The notes: a model not told the origin generated them from the sequence alone. A stretch of DNA of 43,651 nucleotides from Treponema sp. (GCA_009784975.1 WQXG01000021.1:1-43651), one strand, 5' to 3'. Counted from the stretch's first letter, positions 17,454 through 25,664 are shown. A program made the numbers and translations.

Positions 17454-17606
17454 CGTACAGGCGCTTGCGTCAGCGGGCTCAGAAAAAACCCCAAGCATCC
17501 CTTGGATGCAGGAGCCTGCTTCTGAGCCTCTCGCTTCGCTCGGTCTCGCCAGCAGAGAATTTCGGAAGATGTTTTTTCTGATCCCGCTGCCGCAAGCGCC
17601 TGTACG
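17454..17606. repeat. Large structured palindrome, copy 1
   Basis: The arms 17454-17489 and 17571-17606 pair over 36 bp with two mismatches, the outer 16 bp being perfect (CGTACAGGCGCTTGCG). The 81-base centre contains an apical stem: CTGCT (17516-17520) with AGCAG (17551-17555), and GAGCC (17524-17528) with GGTCTC (17542-17547). It also holds the unpaired motif TTCGGAAGATG leading into GTTTTTTCTG. It starts 33 bases after the tRNA-Glu 3' end. Copies with different but still self-pairing arms are at 17784-17946 and 37928-38063. No protein is encoded. Confidence 0.88.
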
Positions 17607-17712
17607 ACATGTCTTTATCACTAACAATTTTAACAAAGATAGTAGCTGCCATCACTAGATCCCGCAGCCCGCCACGCCTGTACGATATGTCTTTATCACT
17701 AACAATTTTAAA
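17580..17712. repeat. Direct repeat: right arm and flank of palindrome copy 1 duplicated
   Basis: The 55 bases 17580-17634 recur at 17658-17712 with few changes. Both begin GATCCCGC, contain CGCCTGTACGA and end in ATGTCTTTATCACTAACA then ATTTTAA. The second copy looks like a solitary right end of the palindrome plus its flank. The left flank before 17454 weakly mirrors it, so the true element may be longer than its strong arms. Confidence 0.8.
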
Positions 17713-17783
17713 CTAAGGTAGTAAGCAACCTATCCCCCTACTCTGCCATATCGGTATAACGTTTTATATAAAATCGTTTTTTT

Positions 17784-17946
17784 TGTACAGGCTGGGCGGG
17801 GGCAGCGTGCTGTGGGGCTGCGGGCAGGGAAAACAATTTTTGCAGCTCCCTGCGAAAGAGACCGCTTGCGGGCTCTGTAGCAGATTCCGGCAAATGTTTT
17901 CCATGCACGCAGACCCGCGGCACGCTGCCCCCGCCCTGCCTGTACA
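17784..17946. repeat. Large structured palindrome, copy 2
   Basis: The arms 17784-17834 and 17896-17946 pair over 51 bp with six mismatches; both ends are TGTACAGGC. The 61-base centre has CTGC/GCAG (17850-17853 with 17880-17883), AGAG/CTCT (17857-17860 with 17873-17876) and CCGC-TT-GCGG at the tip, followed by the motif ATTCCGGCAAATGTTTT. It lies 50 bp upstream of the spiro-SPASM gene. Together with copy 1 it accounts for most of the 575-base gene-free stretch 17422-17996; I see no small gene there. Confidence 0.88.
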
Positions 17947-17996
17947 GAGAGCAATAGCTTTTATATCACCTGCTTTTATACCGATAATAGAAAGGT

Positions 17997-19532
17997 ATGA
18001 ATGCTTTACTAATCCTATACGCCGGTTCCCTGTCAGAATACGCGTTTTTGCCTGTTTTTAACGAAAAAAACTCCGTTTCTCTTGCACTTGAACAGGCTAA
18101 AAAGTTCCCGGGAACGGAAAAAACCGTTTTATTTGCCGGGCAAGGTGATTTTTCCTTTTTAAATGGGGCGGAAATTGAGCAAAGAGACAAATGGACAAAA
18201 CGAAGCGTGCTCGAAAGGATATCGGAACTTCAGACGGGGTTTGATGTTATCTATTTTGCCTGGGCCGATTGCCCTTTTCTTGACCCTGAACTTGCGGGAG
18301 CTTTGGCAAAAAGACATTTTGAAAACAAAGCAGAGTATTCCTATGCCGACGGTTATCCTTACGGATTGGCGCCGGAAATACTTTCTGCGGGAACTGCCGG
18401 AATCCTGGCAAAAATAATGGGCGAAGACGGGAATGTCGAAAGAGACCTGTTGTTTTCTGTAATACAAAAAGATATAAATGCCTTTGATATCGAAGCGGAA
18501 ATATCAAATGTTGATTTACGCTGCCACAGAATTAATCTTAACGCAGACACAAAACGAAATCTTATGTTGATTAAAAACTTTCTGGCAGTCTGCGCAAAAA
18601 TTCCAACAGCGGCAGAAGCGGAAAAAACAGCTGTTGAACAACCGCAGGTTTTAAGAACATTGCCTGCATTTTATCCTGTTCAGGTTTACGGCGGCTGTGC
18701 TTGCCGCTGCAAAATTTGCCCCTACCCTCTTTATAAAGATACGGCAGAATGTAAAGATTATATGGATATCGAAAATTTTAAATTGCTGCTGGATAAAATC
18801 ATTTCTTTTTCGCATGATGCTGTAATAGATCTTTCGCTTTGGGGAGAAATAAGCCTGCATCCGCAGAAAATGATGTTGATAGAAGAAGTGCTAAAAAGAG
18901 ACTCTCTTGCGCTTATTATCGAAACATCCGGGCTTGGCTGGAAAAATGAAGAGCTGGAAAAAGTTTTAATATTATCGGATAAAAAAACACATACGCATAG
19001 TTTGCCGCCTGTTTCATGGATAGTTTCACTTGATACAGCAGATCCTCAACAGTACATGGCTCTTCGCGGCAGCGGTTTTGCGCAGGCGGATGCTTTTGCG
19101 AAAAAATTGTTTTCCATGTTTCCCAAAGACAGTTATGTGCAGGCAGTTCGTGTTAAGGGATCGGAAGAAGATACGGAAAAATTTTACCGTTACTGGAAAG
19201 AATTTACAAAAAACGAAAACAATATTATTATTCAAAAATACGATGATTTCTGCGGTGTGCTGGAAAAGAAACAGGCTTCTGATATATCGCCTGTTATCAG
19301 GCAAAGCTGCTGGCATATAATGAGAGATATGCCTGTTTTATTAAACGGTGATGTGCCGCAGTGCAGGGAAGATTTATCTGCGTTAAAAGGCGGAAAACTT
19401 TTGGGAAATGCTTTTAATGACACTCTGGAAAACATCTGGCTTAACGGAGAAAGCAATTTTAAAGAACAATGCAAAAATAATTACATTGGGATATGCGCGG
19501 AGTGCGATGAATATTATACCTACAACTTTTAA
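17997..19532 (+). CDS. Radical SAM/SPASM protein with nucleotidyltransferase-like N-terminus (spiro-SPASM type)
   Basis: A 511-residue two-part protein. The N-terminal ~200 residues look like a GT-A/nucleotidyltransferase fold (ILYAGSLSEYAFLPVFNEKNSVSLAL and later FDVIYFAWADCPFLDPELAGAL). The second part is a radical SAM enzyme with C-x3-C-x2-C in VYGGCACRCKICPYP. It ends in a SPASM-like auxiliary cluster region (QSCWHIM, VPQCRED, EQCKNNYIGICAECDEYY). This matches what I recall of the spirochaete-restricted spiro-SPASM family; its substrate is unknown to me. It opens the packed gene run leading to flaA. The start ATG has AGAAAGG unusually close, so the exact start is less certain. Confidence 0.82.
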   Translation: MNALLILYAGSLSEYAFLPVFNEKNSVSLALEQAKKFPGTEKTVLFAGQGDFSFLNGAEIEQRDKWTKRSVLERISELQTGFDVIYFAWADCPFLDPELAGALAKRHFENKAEYSYADGYPYGLAPEILSAGTAGILAKIMGEDGNVERDLLFSVIQKDINAFDIEAEISNVDLRCHRINLNADTKRNLMLIKNFLAVCAKIPTAAEAEKTAVEQPQVLRTLPAFYPVQVYGGCACRCKICPYPLYKDTAECKDYMDIENFKLLLDKIISFSHDAVIDLSLWGEISLHPQKMMLIEEVLKRDSLALIIETSGLGWKNEELEKVLILSDKKTHTHSLPPVSWIVSLDTADPQQYMALRGSGFAQADAFAKKLFSMFPKDSYVQAVRVKGSEEDTEKFYRYWKEFTKNENNIIIQKYDDFCGVLEKKQASDISPVIRQSCWHIMRDMPVLLNGDVPQCREDLSALKGGKLLGNAFNDTLENIWLNGESNFKEQCKNNYIGICAECDEYYTYNF

Positions 19533-20481
19533 TGAAAATATTACACCGTATACCGCGGTAGGAGGCAAAGAACGCATTGCTTCAACAGGCATTTCCGCTG
19601 TTATACTTAACCGTCCGCCTCTTGCAAGAAGATCTTTTTTTCAGGAAATAGAAAAAACAGGTTTTGATAATGTAATATCGATTGAATCATGCGCTCCTCA
19701 TTATGATATAGAAGAACTTGCAGGGCGTTTTCCGTTTGTTCGTTTTATACTGCCGGAAAAAGCCATAAATTTAGGCGAGCAGATTAATCTTGGCGCATCA
19801 GAAATACAAAGCCCGCTTTTCTTTGTGCTTCGCAGTGATATGAAAATAATAGCGGGAGGCACTGCAAGAAGATTGGCAGAAAGGCTAAGAATAAAAAAGG
19901 AAGAAAACGAGGTTAACCCTGGTTTTAAAAGACTTTGCACTGTTCCCATATTAACCAATTCTAACTATGAAATATTCCCGTCTATTGTTACGCCTGTTAC
20001 CCGCAAAAGAAAAATTCAATCTGTTTTTCTTGAACCGCACAATGACGGAGAATTTACATTGTATCCTTTTGACGGTATCGGCATCTATGACAAACAGCGT
20101 TTTATTCACATAGGCGGTTATGATACATCTTTAAAGGAAATGTCCTGGCAGCTAATGGATTTTGGTTTCCGCTCTCATCTTTGGGGCGAAGAAATCGCAT
20201 TCAGCAGTCATTTAAAACTCTCCTATGAAGGTGAACTTTCCATAGAAAACAGCAGCATAGAAGAAAATTACAGGCGTTTTTATCTTAAAAATCTGGCTCC
20301 CGTTTACCGCAGCGATTATGCGCATCTTCCGCTTTACCGTTTTATATCATTTATGTTTAATTCCGGAGAAAATATTTTCTCTTCATGGAAAGAATTCAGG
20401 GAAAGCAGAAACTGGGTTATAAAAAACAAATTCAGATGGAAATGCGATGCCCGTACAGTAACTGGAAAATGGGACAAGTAA
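19507..20481 (+). CDS. Family-2-like glycosyltransferase, putative
   Basis: 324 residues from ATG 19507 (MNIIPTTFNENITPYTAVGG). An earlier in-frame ATG at 19408 would bury over 120 bases in the upstream gene, whereas 19507 has GCGGAG just upstream and overlaps by only 26 bases. The layout suggests a GT-A fold: ISAVILNRPPLARRSFFQEIEKTGFDNVISIE, then FVLRSDMKIIAGG (DxD-like position reads SDM), and later FDGIGIYDKQRFIHIGGYDTSLKEMSWQLMDFGFRSHLWGEEI. It is probably a sugar transferase for the surface or flagellar glycan of this cluster. The assignment is by fold pattern, so moderate. Confidence 0.65.
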   Translation: MNIIPTTFNENITPYTAVGGKERIASTGISAVILNRPPLARRSFFQEIEKTGFDNVISIESCAPHYDIEELAGRFPFVRFILPEKAINLGEQINLGASEIQSPLFFVLRSDMKIIAGGTARRLAERLRIKKEENEVNPGFKRLCTVPILTNSNYEIFPSIVTPVTRKRKIQSVFLEPHNDGEFTLYPFDGIGIYDKQRFIHIGGYDTSLKEMSWQLMDFGFRSHLWGEEIAFSSHLKLSYEGELSIENSSIEENYRRFYLKNLAPVYRSDYAHLPLYRFISFMFNSGENIFSSWKEFRESRNWVIKNKFRWKCDARTVTGKWDK

Positions 20482-20482
20482 C

Positions 20483-21157
20483 ATGACAGGTATTGTTTTA
20501 CAGGCTCGCCTTGATTCTTCAAGATTGCCAAAAAAAGCTTTGCTTCCGCTGGACGGAGAGCCGCTTGTTCTGCGCGTAATGGAAGCATTAAATCATACCA
20601 TTGCGGATTTACGCATTTTGGCATGCCCCAAAGATTCATTTTCTGTTTTTAAACCACTTGCAGAGCAGGCAGGTTTTCATATCCTTGCAGGTTCAAAAGA
20701 GGATGTTCTTGAACGTTTCTGCGATGTAATCCGTCATTTTTCACTTACGCGTGTCATAAGAGCAACCGGCGATAATCCCTTTGTTTTTACAGATGCCGCT
20801 TCCATGATAAACCGGGAAGCGATAGACATAAATGCCGATTATGCCGGTTACACATCTCTTCCTTACGGAGCCGGCGTTGAGGCAGTGTCCGCTTCTGCTC
20901 TTCTTGGCGCCGTTACAGCGCAGCCTTATGAACGCGAACATGTCTGTCCTGTTCTATATAATAACCCTGAAAAATATCGTCTTCACCGCCCTTTGGCGCC
21001 CATAAAATGGCAAAACCCTGATATCCGCCTCACCGTTGATACGCGGGAAGATTATGAAAAAGCAAAACTTCTTTACAATGCCCTTAAAAATGATCACGAT
21101 CGTTTCCTTGGCGCCGCTATAATTAACAAATATAAACAGCTAAATCACGGAGGATAA
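20483..21157 (+). CDS. SpsF-like cytidylyltransferase-family protein
   Basis: A 224-residue nucleotidyltransferase resembling SpsF (spore coat polysaccharide protein F) and acylneuraminate cytidylyltransferases. It has the N-terminal signature IVLQARLDSSRLPKKAL (IxQARxxSxRLPGK), LILACPKDS-type strand, RATGDNPF with the metal-binding Asp, and RLTVDTREDYE. In such families it activates a sugar with CTP or another NTP. It starts one base after the upstream stop and is followed one base later by the next gene, so it is part of one operon. Confidence 0.87.
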   Translation: MTGIVLQARLDSSRLPKKALLPLDGEPLVLRVMEALNHTIADLRILACPKDSFSVFKPLAEQAGFHILAGSKEDVLERFCDVIRHFSLTRVIRATGDNPFVFTDAASMINREAIDINADYAGYTSLPYGAGVEAVSASALLGAVTAQPYEREHVCPVLYNNPEKYRLHRPLAPIKWQNPDIRLTVDTREDYEKAKLLYNALKNDHDRFLGAAIINKYKQLNHGG

Positions 21158-21158
21158 C

Positions 21159-22985
21159 ATGGCTTCTGTAATAATAATTCCTGCAGCCGAACAGGGACGG
21201 GGCGGAGGACATTTATGCAGATGTATTAATCTTGTCTGTAATTTGCGCGCGCTTGGCACAGAAGCATATCTTTTGATACCTAAAACTTCGCAATTTGACA
21301 ATCTTTTTAATTCAATGGATTTTAATCCCGATTTTTGCATTAATGATTTGGAAAACAGAAAAATAAAATTCTTTATTCTGGATCGATTTCAGACTCCGCC
21401 TGATGAGCTTTTACATTACAAAAAAACAGCGCCTGTTATAGGAATTGATGAAGGCGGCGTTTCTCGCTTTGATTTTGATTTTCTTATTGATATTCTTGTT
21501 CCCCCAAAAATGTGCTATCCTTGCGCAAATGTTTTTTCCCCTGCTTTACAATTTAATCCTTCTGTAAATCAGCGTGTAAAAAACAACAATTTAAAAATCC
21601 TAATAAGCTTCGGACAGGAGGACTCTCATGGGCTTGGGCTGTTAAATGCTTATAAACTTTCCGCGGTAAAAAACAAATATAATCTGGATATTACCTTTTT
21701 AAAGGGCGTATTGTCAAAAAGCCAGATACCGTTAACATTAAAAAATGTTAAAATACTTGATACTATTCCCAATCTTGCGCGGTATTTACACGAATACGAT
21801 CTTGTTATTACTCATTACGGCATAACAGCATACGAAGCGCTATTCGCGGGAACAACTGTCCTTTTAGCGCACCCTACCCCATACCACAAAAAACTCGCAA
21901 AAGCCGCCGGTTTTAAAAATATGTCTATGGGTCATTTAAAACAAATTCACAAGAGATTTACCACGAACCACGAACAAGAGATTTACCAGAAACAAGAGAT
22001 TTACCACGAACCACACGAACACACACGAACGAAAACAAAACATCCTATTAATGTTCGTGATGGTTCGTGTGGTTCGTGGTTAAAATCTAAAGATGATTCT
22101 GGTTCGTGGTCAAATAATTCTCTTGCCTCCCTTTTAAACAATTATTCACCGCAGGTAAACAGGTACTGCCCTGTTTGCGGTGAGGAAAAATCAGGCAATG
22201 TATCACGTTTTCATGACCGCACTTACCGCCGATGCGTCAAATGCGGTATAATTTACATGGACAGAACCAATACGCCGCCTTTTGAATACAATAAAGAATA
22301 TTTCTTTGAACAATATAAAAAACAATACGGCAAAACATACCTTGAAGATTTTATAAATATAAAGAAAAACTCAAAACACCGCCTTAAAAATATAAAATCT
22401 CTTCTTAAAACACAGGATACACAACTTCTTGATATCGGCTGCGCTTATGGTCCGTTTCTTGACGCGGCACGTGAAGAAGGATTTTCCCCCAAAGGAATTG
22501 ACCCCGCAGAGGATGCTGTCCGTTATGTGCAGCAGGAACTTAATATCCCCTGCCATCACGGCTTTTTCCCGAATTCATCAATTGCAGAGAATAAATTTGA
22601 CGTAATAACTCTTTGGTTCGTAATCGAACATTTTACCGATTGCGCCTCAGTATTATCAGAAATACATAAACTCTTAAAACCCAAAGGCATCCTTGCCTTT
22701 TGCACACCGTCATTTTCCGGTATAAGCGGAAAAACCAGCCTGAACAGATTCCTCTTTGCAAGTCCCGCCGATCATTACACTATTTGGTCACCCAAAACAG
22801 CCGTAAAAGCGCTTACTCTTGCAGGTTTTAAAGTTTTAAAAATAAAAGTAACAGGTCACCATCCCAAACGTTTTACGGTATTGGCAAAAAGCAAAATAAG
22901 CCCGTTATATTGGCTGCTTTTGGCAATCAGCAAATTGTTCAGGTTAGGTGACGCTTTTGAAATATACGCGCAAAAAGAGAGATAA
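21159..22985 (+). CDS. SpsG/PseG-like domain fused to a zinc-ribbon methyltransferase
   Basis: A 608-residue fusion. Residues 1 to ~262 resemble SpsG/PseG nucleotide-sugar hydrolases and glycosyltransferases (AEQGRGGGHLCRCINLVCNLRALGTEAYLL, LVITHYGITAYEALFAGTTVLL). Residues ~335-365 hold a zinc ribbon (CPVCG and CVKCG). Residues ~420-560 are a class I SAM methyltransferase (LLDIGCAYGPFLDAA, FDVITLWFVIEHF), the layout of C-methyltransferase and Methyltransf_23 proteins acting on sugars. Between the domains, at about residues 263-318, an ACCACGAACC palindrome is read through in frame, so the linker is repeat DNA. The AGGAGGAT ribosome binding site overlaps the end of the upstream gene. Confidence 0.85.
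   Translation: MASVIIIPAAEQGRGGGHLCRCINLVCNLRALGTEAYLLIPKTSQFDNLFNSMDFNPDFCINDLENRKIKFFILDRFQTPPDELLHYKKTAPVIGIDEGGVSRFDFDFLIDILVPPKMCYPCANVFSPALQFNPSVNQRVKNNNLKILISFGQEDSHGLGLLNAYKLSAVKNKYNLDITFLKGVLSKSQIPLTLKNVKILDTIPNLARYLHEYDLVITHYGITAYEALFAGTTVLLAHPTPYHKKLAKAAGFKNMSMGHLKQIHKRFTTNHEQEIYQKQEIYHEPHEHTRTKTKHPINVRDGSCGSWLKSKDDSGSWSNNSLASLLNNYSPQVNRYCPVCGEEKSGNVSRFHDRTYRRCVKCGIIYMDRTNTPPFEYNKEYFFEQYKKQYGKTYLEDFINIKKNSKHRLKNIKSLLKTQDTQLLDIGCAYGPFLDAAREEGFSPKGIDPAEDAVRYVQQELNIPCHHGFFPNSSIAENKFDVITLWFVIEHFTDCASVLSEIHKLLKPKGILAFCTPSFSGISGKTSLNRFLFASPADHYTIWSPKTAVKALTLAGFKVLKIKVTGHHPKRFTVLAKSKISPLYWLLLAISKLFRLGDAFEIYAQKER
21951..22110. repeat. ACCACGAACC palindrome inside the SpsG/methyltransferase gene
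   Basis: Three copies of an AAGAGATTTACCA unit (21951-22006) lead into a hairpin with arms 22003-22030 and 22053-22080, pairing 25 of 28 bases. An extension to 22110 follows (AAATCTAAAGATGATTCTGG then TTCGTGGT). The 64 bases 22047-22110 match 24314-24377 in the next gene with two differences. The insert adds roughly 50 residues and preserves the frame. Confidence 0.92.
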
Positions 22986-22987
22986 AC

Positions 22988-24622
22988 ATGAAAGAAACAA
23001 TTATTATTCTTGGAGCCGGTGTAATGCAGGGGCCGGCAATCAAAATCGCCAAAGAACTCAGGTTTCACACGGTAGTTCTGGACGGCAGCAAAGACGCGCC
23101 CTGTATCTGTCAGGCGGATCAATTTGTCCAAATCGATTTAAAAGACAAGGAAAGCATCGAAACCTATGCTCGTTCACTGAAAGGCAAAATAGGCATAATG
23201 ACGGCAGGAACAGATTTTTCCGCAAGTGTCGCATGGGTAGCAGAAAAACTCGGTCTCCCCGGCATTCCCTACAAAACCGCGTTAAAAGCCTCAGACAAGG
23301 GGCTTATGAGAGCCTGTTTCAGCGAAGCTGGACTCCCCTCCCCGCCGTTTGCCGTAATATCTGAATCTTCGTTTGACATTCCGGATTATCTGCAATTCCC
23401 GCTTGTAATAAAACCTGTAGACAATATGGGCAGCCGCGGATGCCGCCGTGTAAACGCTAAAGAAGAATTCATTGAAGCGGCAAAATCTGCGATAGGGTTT
23501 TCCCGTTCAGGAAAAGCAATTGCGGAAAGCTATATGGACGGCCCAGAATTTTCTGTTGACGCGATTGTGTACAAGGGAGAAATTACAATTTGCGGACTGG
23601 CAGACAGACACATTTTCTTTCCTCCGTATTTTATCGAAATGGGACACACAATGCCGACAGAAAACAAAGAGGAAAATGCTATCCTTGAAACTTTCTGCCG
23701 CGGTGTTCACGCGCTGGGCCTTGCTAACAAGGAAAATATTGGAGCTGCGAAGGGAGACATCAAGTTAACATCAAACGGACCCATGATTGGAGAAATCGCG
23801 GCGCGTCTTTCCGGAGGTTATATGTCGGGCTGGACATATCCGTATTCATCAGGCGTTCTGCCTACAAAAGCCGCGATCCTTGCCGCTATGGGGCGTAAAC
23901 CTGAAGGGCTCGTTCCTACACGTAAATGGACGTGCGCGGAGAGGGCGTTTATCTCCATCCCCGGAAAAGTAAAACAAATAATACAAGGAAACACGCAAGT
24001 TAACGATATTTTTATACGTATAAAAGAAGGTGATAATGTTTCTTTCCCGGAAAACAATGTTACAAAATGCGGCAATGTTATAGCCAGCGCGAAAAACAGG
24101 GAGGATGCAATAAACGCCGCGGAAACTGCCGCCAAATCTTTCCTTATAAGACTGGATCCTTGTGATACACAAACCAGAGACTTCCTTGCCAAAACCTCAA
24201 ATTTCCCGCCCAACGCGTTTCAGCTGACAGACGAGCTAAAACGTGCTCTTTCTGAATTAGAAGATTTTACCACGAACCAACACGAACACACACGAAGGGA
24301 ATTAAGAAATTCTATTAATGTTCGTGATAGTTCGTATGGTTCGTGGTTAAAATCTAAAGATGATTCTGGTTCGTGGTTAAAAACTTGTTATATAATCCCT
24401 TTCGCGGCTTTTACATCCTCAGGGCTGAAAGATTACATGGGCAGAACTGCCGAAGAAGCGCTGGAAGCGGTGCGAAATTTGACCGGTTTTAAACTTCCAT
24501 TTGCCTGTGAAAATGCCGAAAATATAATAAGACTTGGGCGCTCTTTTTGGGCTGCTTTAATACGGGGTTCCTATCAGGGAGCAGTCTACTATATAGATAA
24601 TCTGGGGTCAAATGAAAATTAG
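22988..24622 (+). CDS. ATP-grasp domain protein
   Basis: A 544-residue ATP-grasp ligase-like protein. The Rossmann-like front domain is IIILGAGVMQGPAIKIAKELRFHTVVLDG. The ATP-binding part includes FPLVIKPVDNMGSRGCRRVNAKEEF, and the metal-binding end is GDIKLTSNGPMIGEIAARLSGGYMSG. It most resembles carbamoyl-phosphate-synthase/PurK-like ATP-grasp proteins found in surface polysaccharide clusters, which join a carboxylate to an amine or other nucleophile; the substrate is unknown. Residues about 426-463 are encoded by an inserted palindrome, after which a C-terminal domain resumes (GLKDYMGRTAEEALEAVRNLTGF). Its end overlaps the amidase start by 11 bases. Confidence 0.85.
   Translation: MKETIIILGAGVMQGPAIKIAKELRFHTVVLDGSKDAPCICQADQFVQIDLKDKESIETYARSLKGKIGIMTAGTDFSASVAWVAEKLGLPGIPYKTALKASDKGLMRACFSEAGLPSPPFAVISESSFDIPDYLQFPLVIKPVDNMGSRGCRRVNAKEEFIEAAKSAIGFSRSGKAIAESYMDGPEFSVDAIVYKGEITICGLADRHIFFPPYFIEMGHTMPTENKEENAILETFCRGVHALGLANKENIGAAKGDIKLTSNGPMIGEIAARLSGGYMSGWTYPYSSGVLPTKAAILAAMGRKPEGLVPTRKWTCAERAFISIPGKVKQIIQGNTQVNDIFIRIKEGDNVSFPENNVTKCGNVIASAKNREDAINAAETAAKSFLIRLDPCDTQTRDFLAKTSNFPPNAFQLTDELKRALSELEDFTTNQHEHTRRELRNSINVRDSSYGSWLKSKDDSGSWLKTCYIIPFAAFTSSGLKDYMGRTAEEALEAVRNLTGFKLPFACENAENIIRLGRSFWAALIRGSYQGAVYYIDNLGSNEN
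24265..24377. repeat. ACCACGAACC palindrome inside the ATP-grasp gene
   Basis: The left arm starts at 24269 (ACCACGAACCAACACGAACA) and the right arm is 24320-24347 (ends GGTTCGTGGT), followed by the same extension as in the upstream gene. It is read in the same frame as there, giving INVRDxSxGSWLKSKDDSG in both proteins. The two differences across the shared 64 bases both change the amino acid (Gly/Ser and Cys/Tyr). Confidence 0.92.
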
Positions 24623-25664
24623 CACGCTGAAATTCTTCTTTCTTTGTTCACTGTTCATTATTCACTGTACTCTGCTAAACGCCCTCACTCTGGATGAAAC
24701 CTTAAATACACTCCAATCGATTTCTCCCAATAAAACAATACAATTCCGCTGGGATCCTTTATTCCGAAGCGGAACATTTATATTCGGGGATCATAGCGGC
24801 AGTTTTTCCGTTAGTTCCAAAGAAGGGGAAACCGGCTATCTGTTAATAAACAATCAGGAACTTTTCACCGTCCCCCAGCCGTTCAACAGGGTGGGAGCTC
24901 TGGTTTTCCCCGAACAGTTCGTTACATCCCTTAAAAACATATTTACGCGTTTAAACGATAATGATGCCTCCCGTTTTCAGGTTGCAGCCATAATAATCGA
25001 CGCAGGTCACGGCGGAAGGGATTCAGGGGCTGTTGGGAATATATCGATAAACGGCAGAATAACACCTGTCTATGAAAAAGACATAGTTTTAAAGGTAGCG
25101 CTCGCCCTCAGGGACCGCCTTGTTCAAACCTACCCCAACAAACAGGTTTTAATGACACGGGATACCGATATATACCGGACTTTGGATTTTCGCGCCGAAA
25201 TGGCAAATGCGGTAACCGTTAAAGATAACGAAGCAGTTATCTTTATTTCGATACATGCAAACTGGGGCGCAAATCCAAATGCCCGCGGCTATGAAGTTTG
25301 GCATATAACATCGGGACACCGCCGCACCCTTTTGGATCCTTCCAGACATAACTATTCCTCGGATATCAACGCTATATTGAATGCTATGCTGGAAGAAGAA
25401 TTTGCTACAGAAAGCATACTCCTTGCGGATGCCATCTTGCAGGGTTTCAGGGAAGTTTTCGGCAATACTCTGCCCTCCCGCGGCCGCAAGGCAAATGACT
25501 GGTTTGTGGTCAGAAACAGCCGGATGCCGGCGGTTCTTGTGGAACTGGGCTTTGTAACCAACAGACAGGATACGCTGCTTATGACCAGCGAAGACGGCTT
25601 GCAAAAATTAACCAGTTCTGTGTATAATGGTATAGTAAATTTTATTGGTATTTTTGAACGTTAA
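24612..25664 (+). CDS. N-acetylmuramoyl-L-alanine amidase (Amidase_3)
   Basis: Zinc amidase cutting the peptide from the glycan of peptidoglycan. The 350 residues have a signal peptide (KFFFLCSLFIIHCTLLNA) and an N-terminal beta domain resembling copper-amine-oxidase-N or AMIN-type modules. The catalytic domain starts near residue 125: IIIDAGHGGRDSGA (zinc His), VYEKDIVLKVAL (zinc Glu), VIFISIHANW (zinc His) and VLVELGFVTN (catalytic Glu). It overlaps the ATP-grasp gene by 11 bases and the GerMN gene by one. The order amidase, GerMN protein, flaA resembles what I recall around flaA in Treponema pallidum. The signal peptide is coded by a TTCACTGTTCATTATTCACT tract like one in hemW. Confidence 0.93.
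   Translation: MKISTLKFFFLCSLFIIHCTLLNALTLDETLNTLQSISPNKTIQFRWDPLFRSGTFIFGDHSGSFSVSSKEGETGYLLINNQELFTVPQPFNRVGALVFPEQFVTSLKNIFTRLNDNDASRFQVAAIIIDAGHGGRDSGAVGNISINGRITPVYEKDIVLKVALALRDRLVQTYPNKQVLMTRDTDIYRTLDFRAEMANAVTVKDNEAVIFISIHANWGANPNARGYEVWHITSGHRRTLLDPSRHNYSSDINAILNAMLEEEFATESILLADAILQGFREVFGNTLPSRGRKANDWFVVRNSRMPAVLVELGFVTNRQDTLLMTSEDGLQKLTSSVYNGIVNFIGIFER

Noticed and set aside
17454-17606. Retron or group II intron origin for the palindromes
   Set aside because: No reverse transcriptase gene is present in the window and the structure lacks recognisable msr/msd or intron domain features.
17422-18190. Several 60-90 codon frames on both strands around the palindromes
   Set aside because: They mirror each other across the palindrome arms, lack ribosome binding sites and have repetitive composition.
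21949-22010. Three short AAGAGATTTACCA repeats as a possible array or operator set
   Set aside because: They lie within a coding region as the duplicated front end of the palindromic element.
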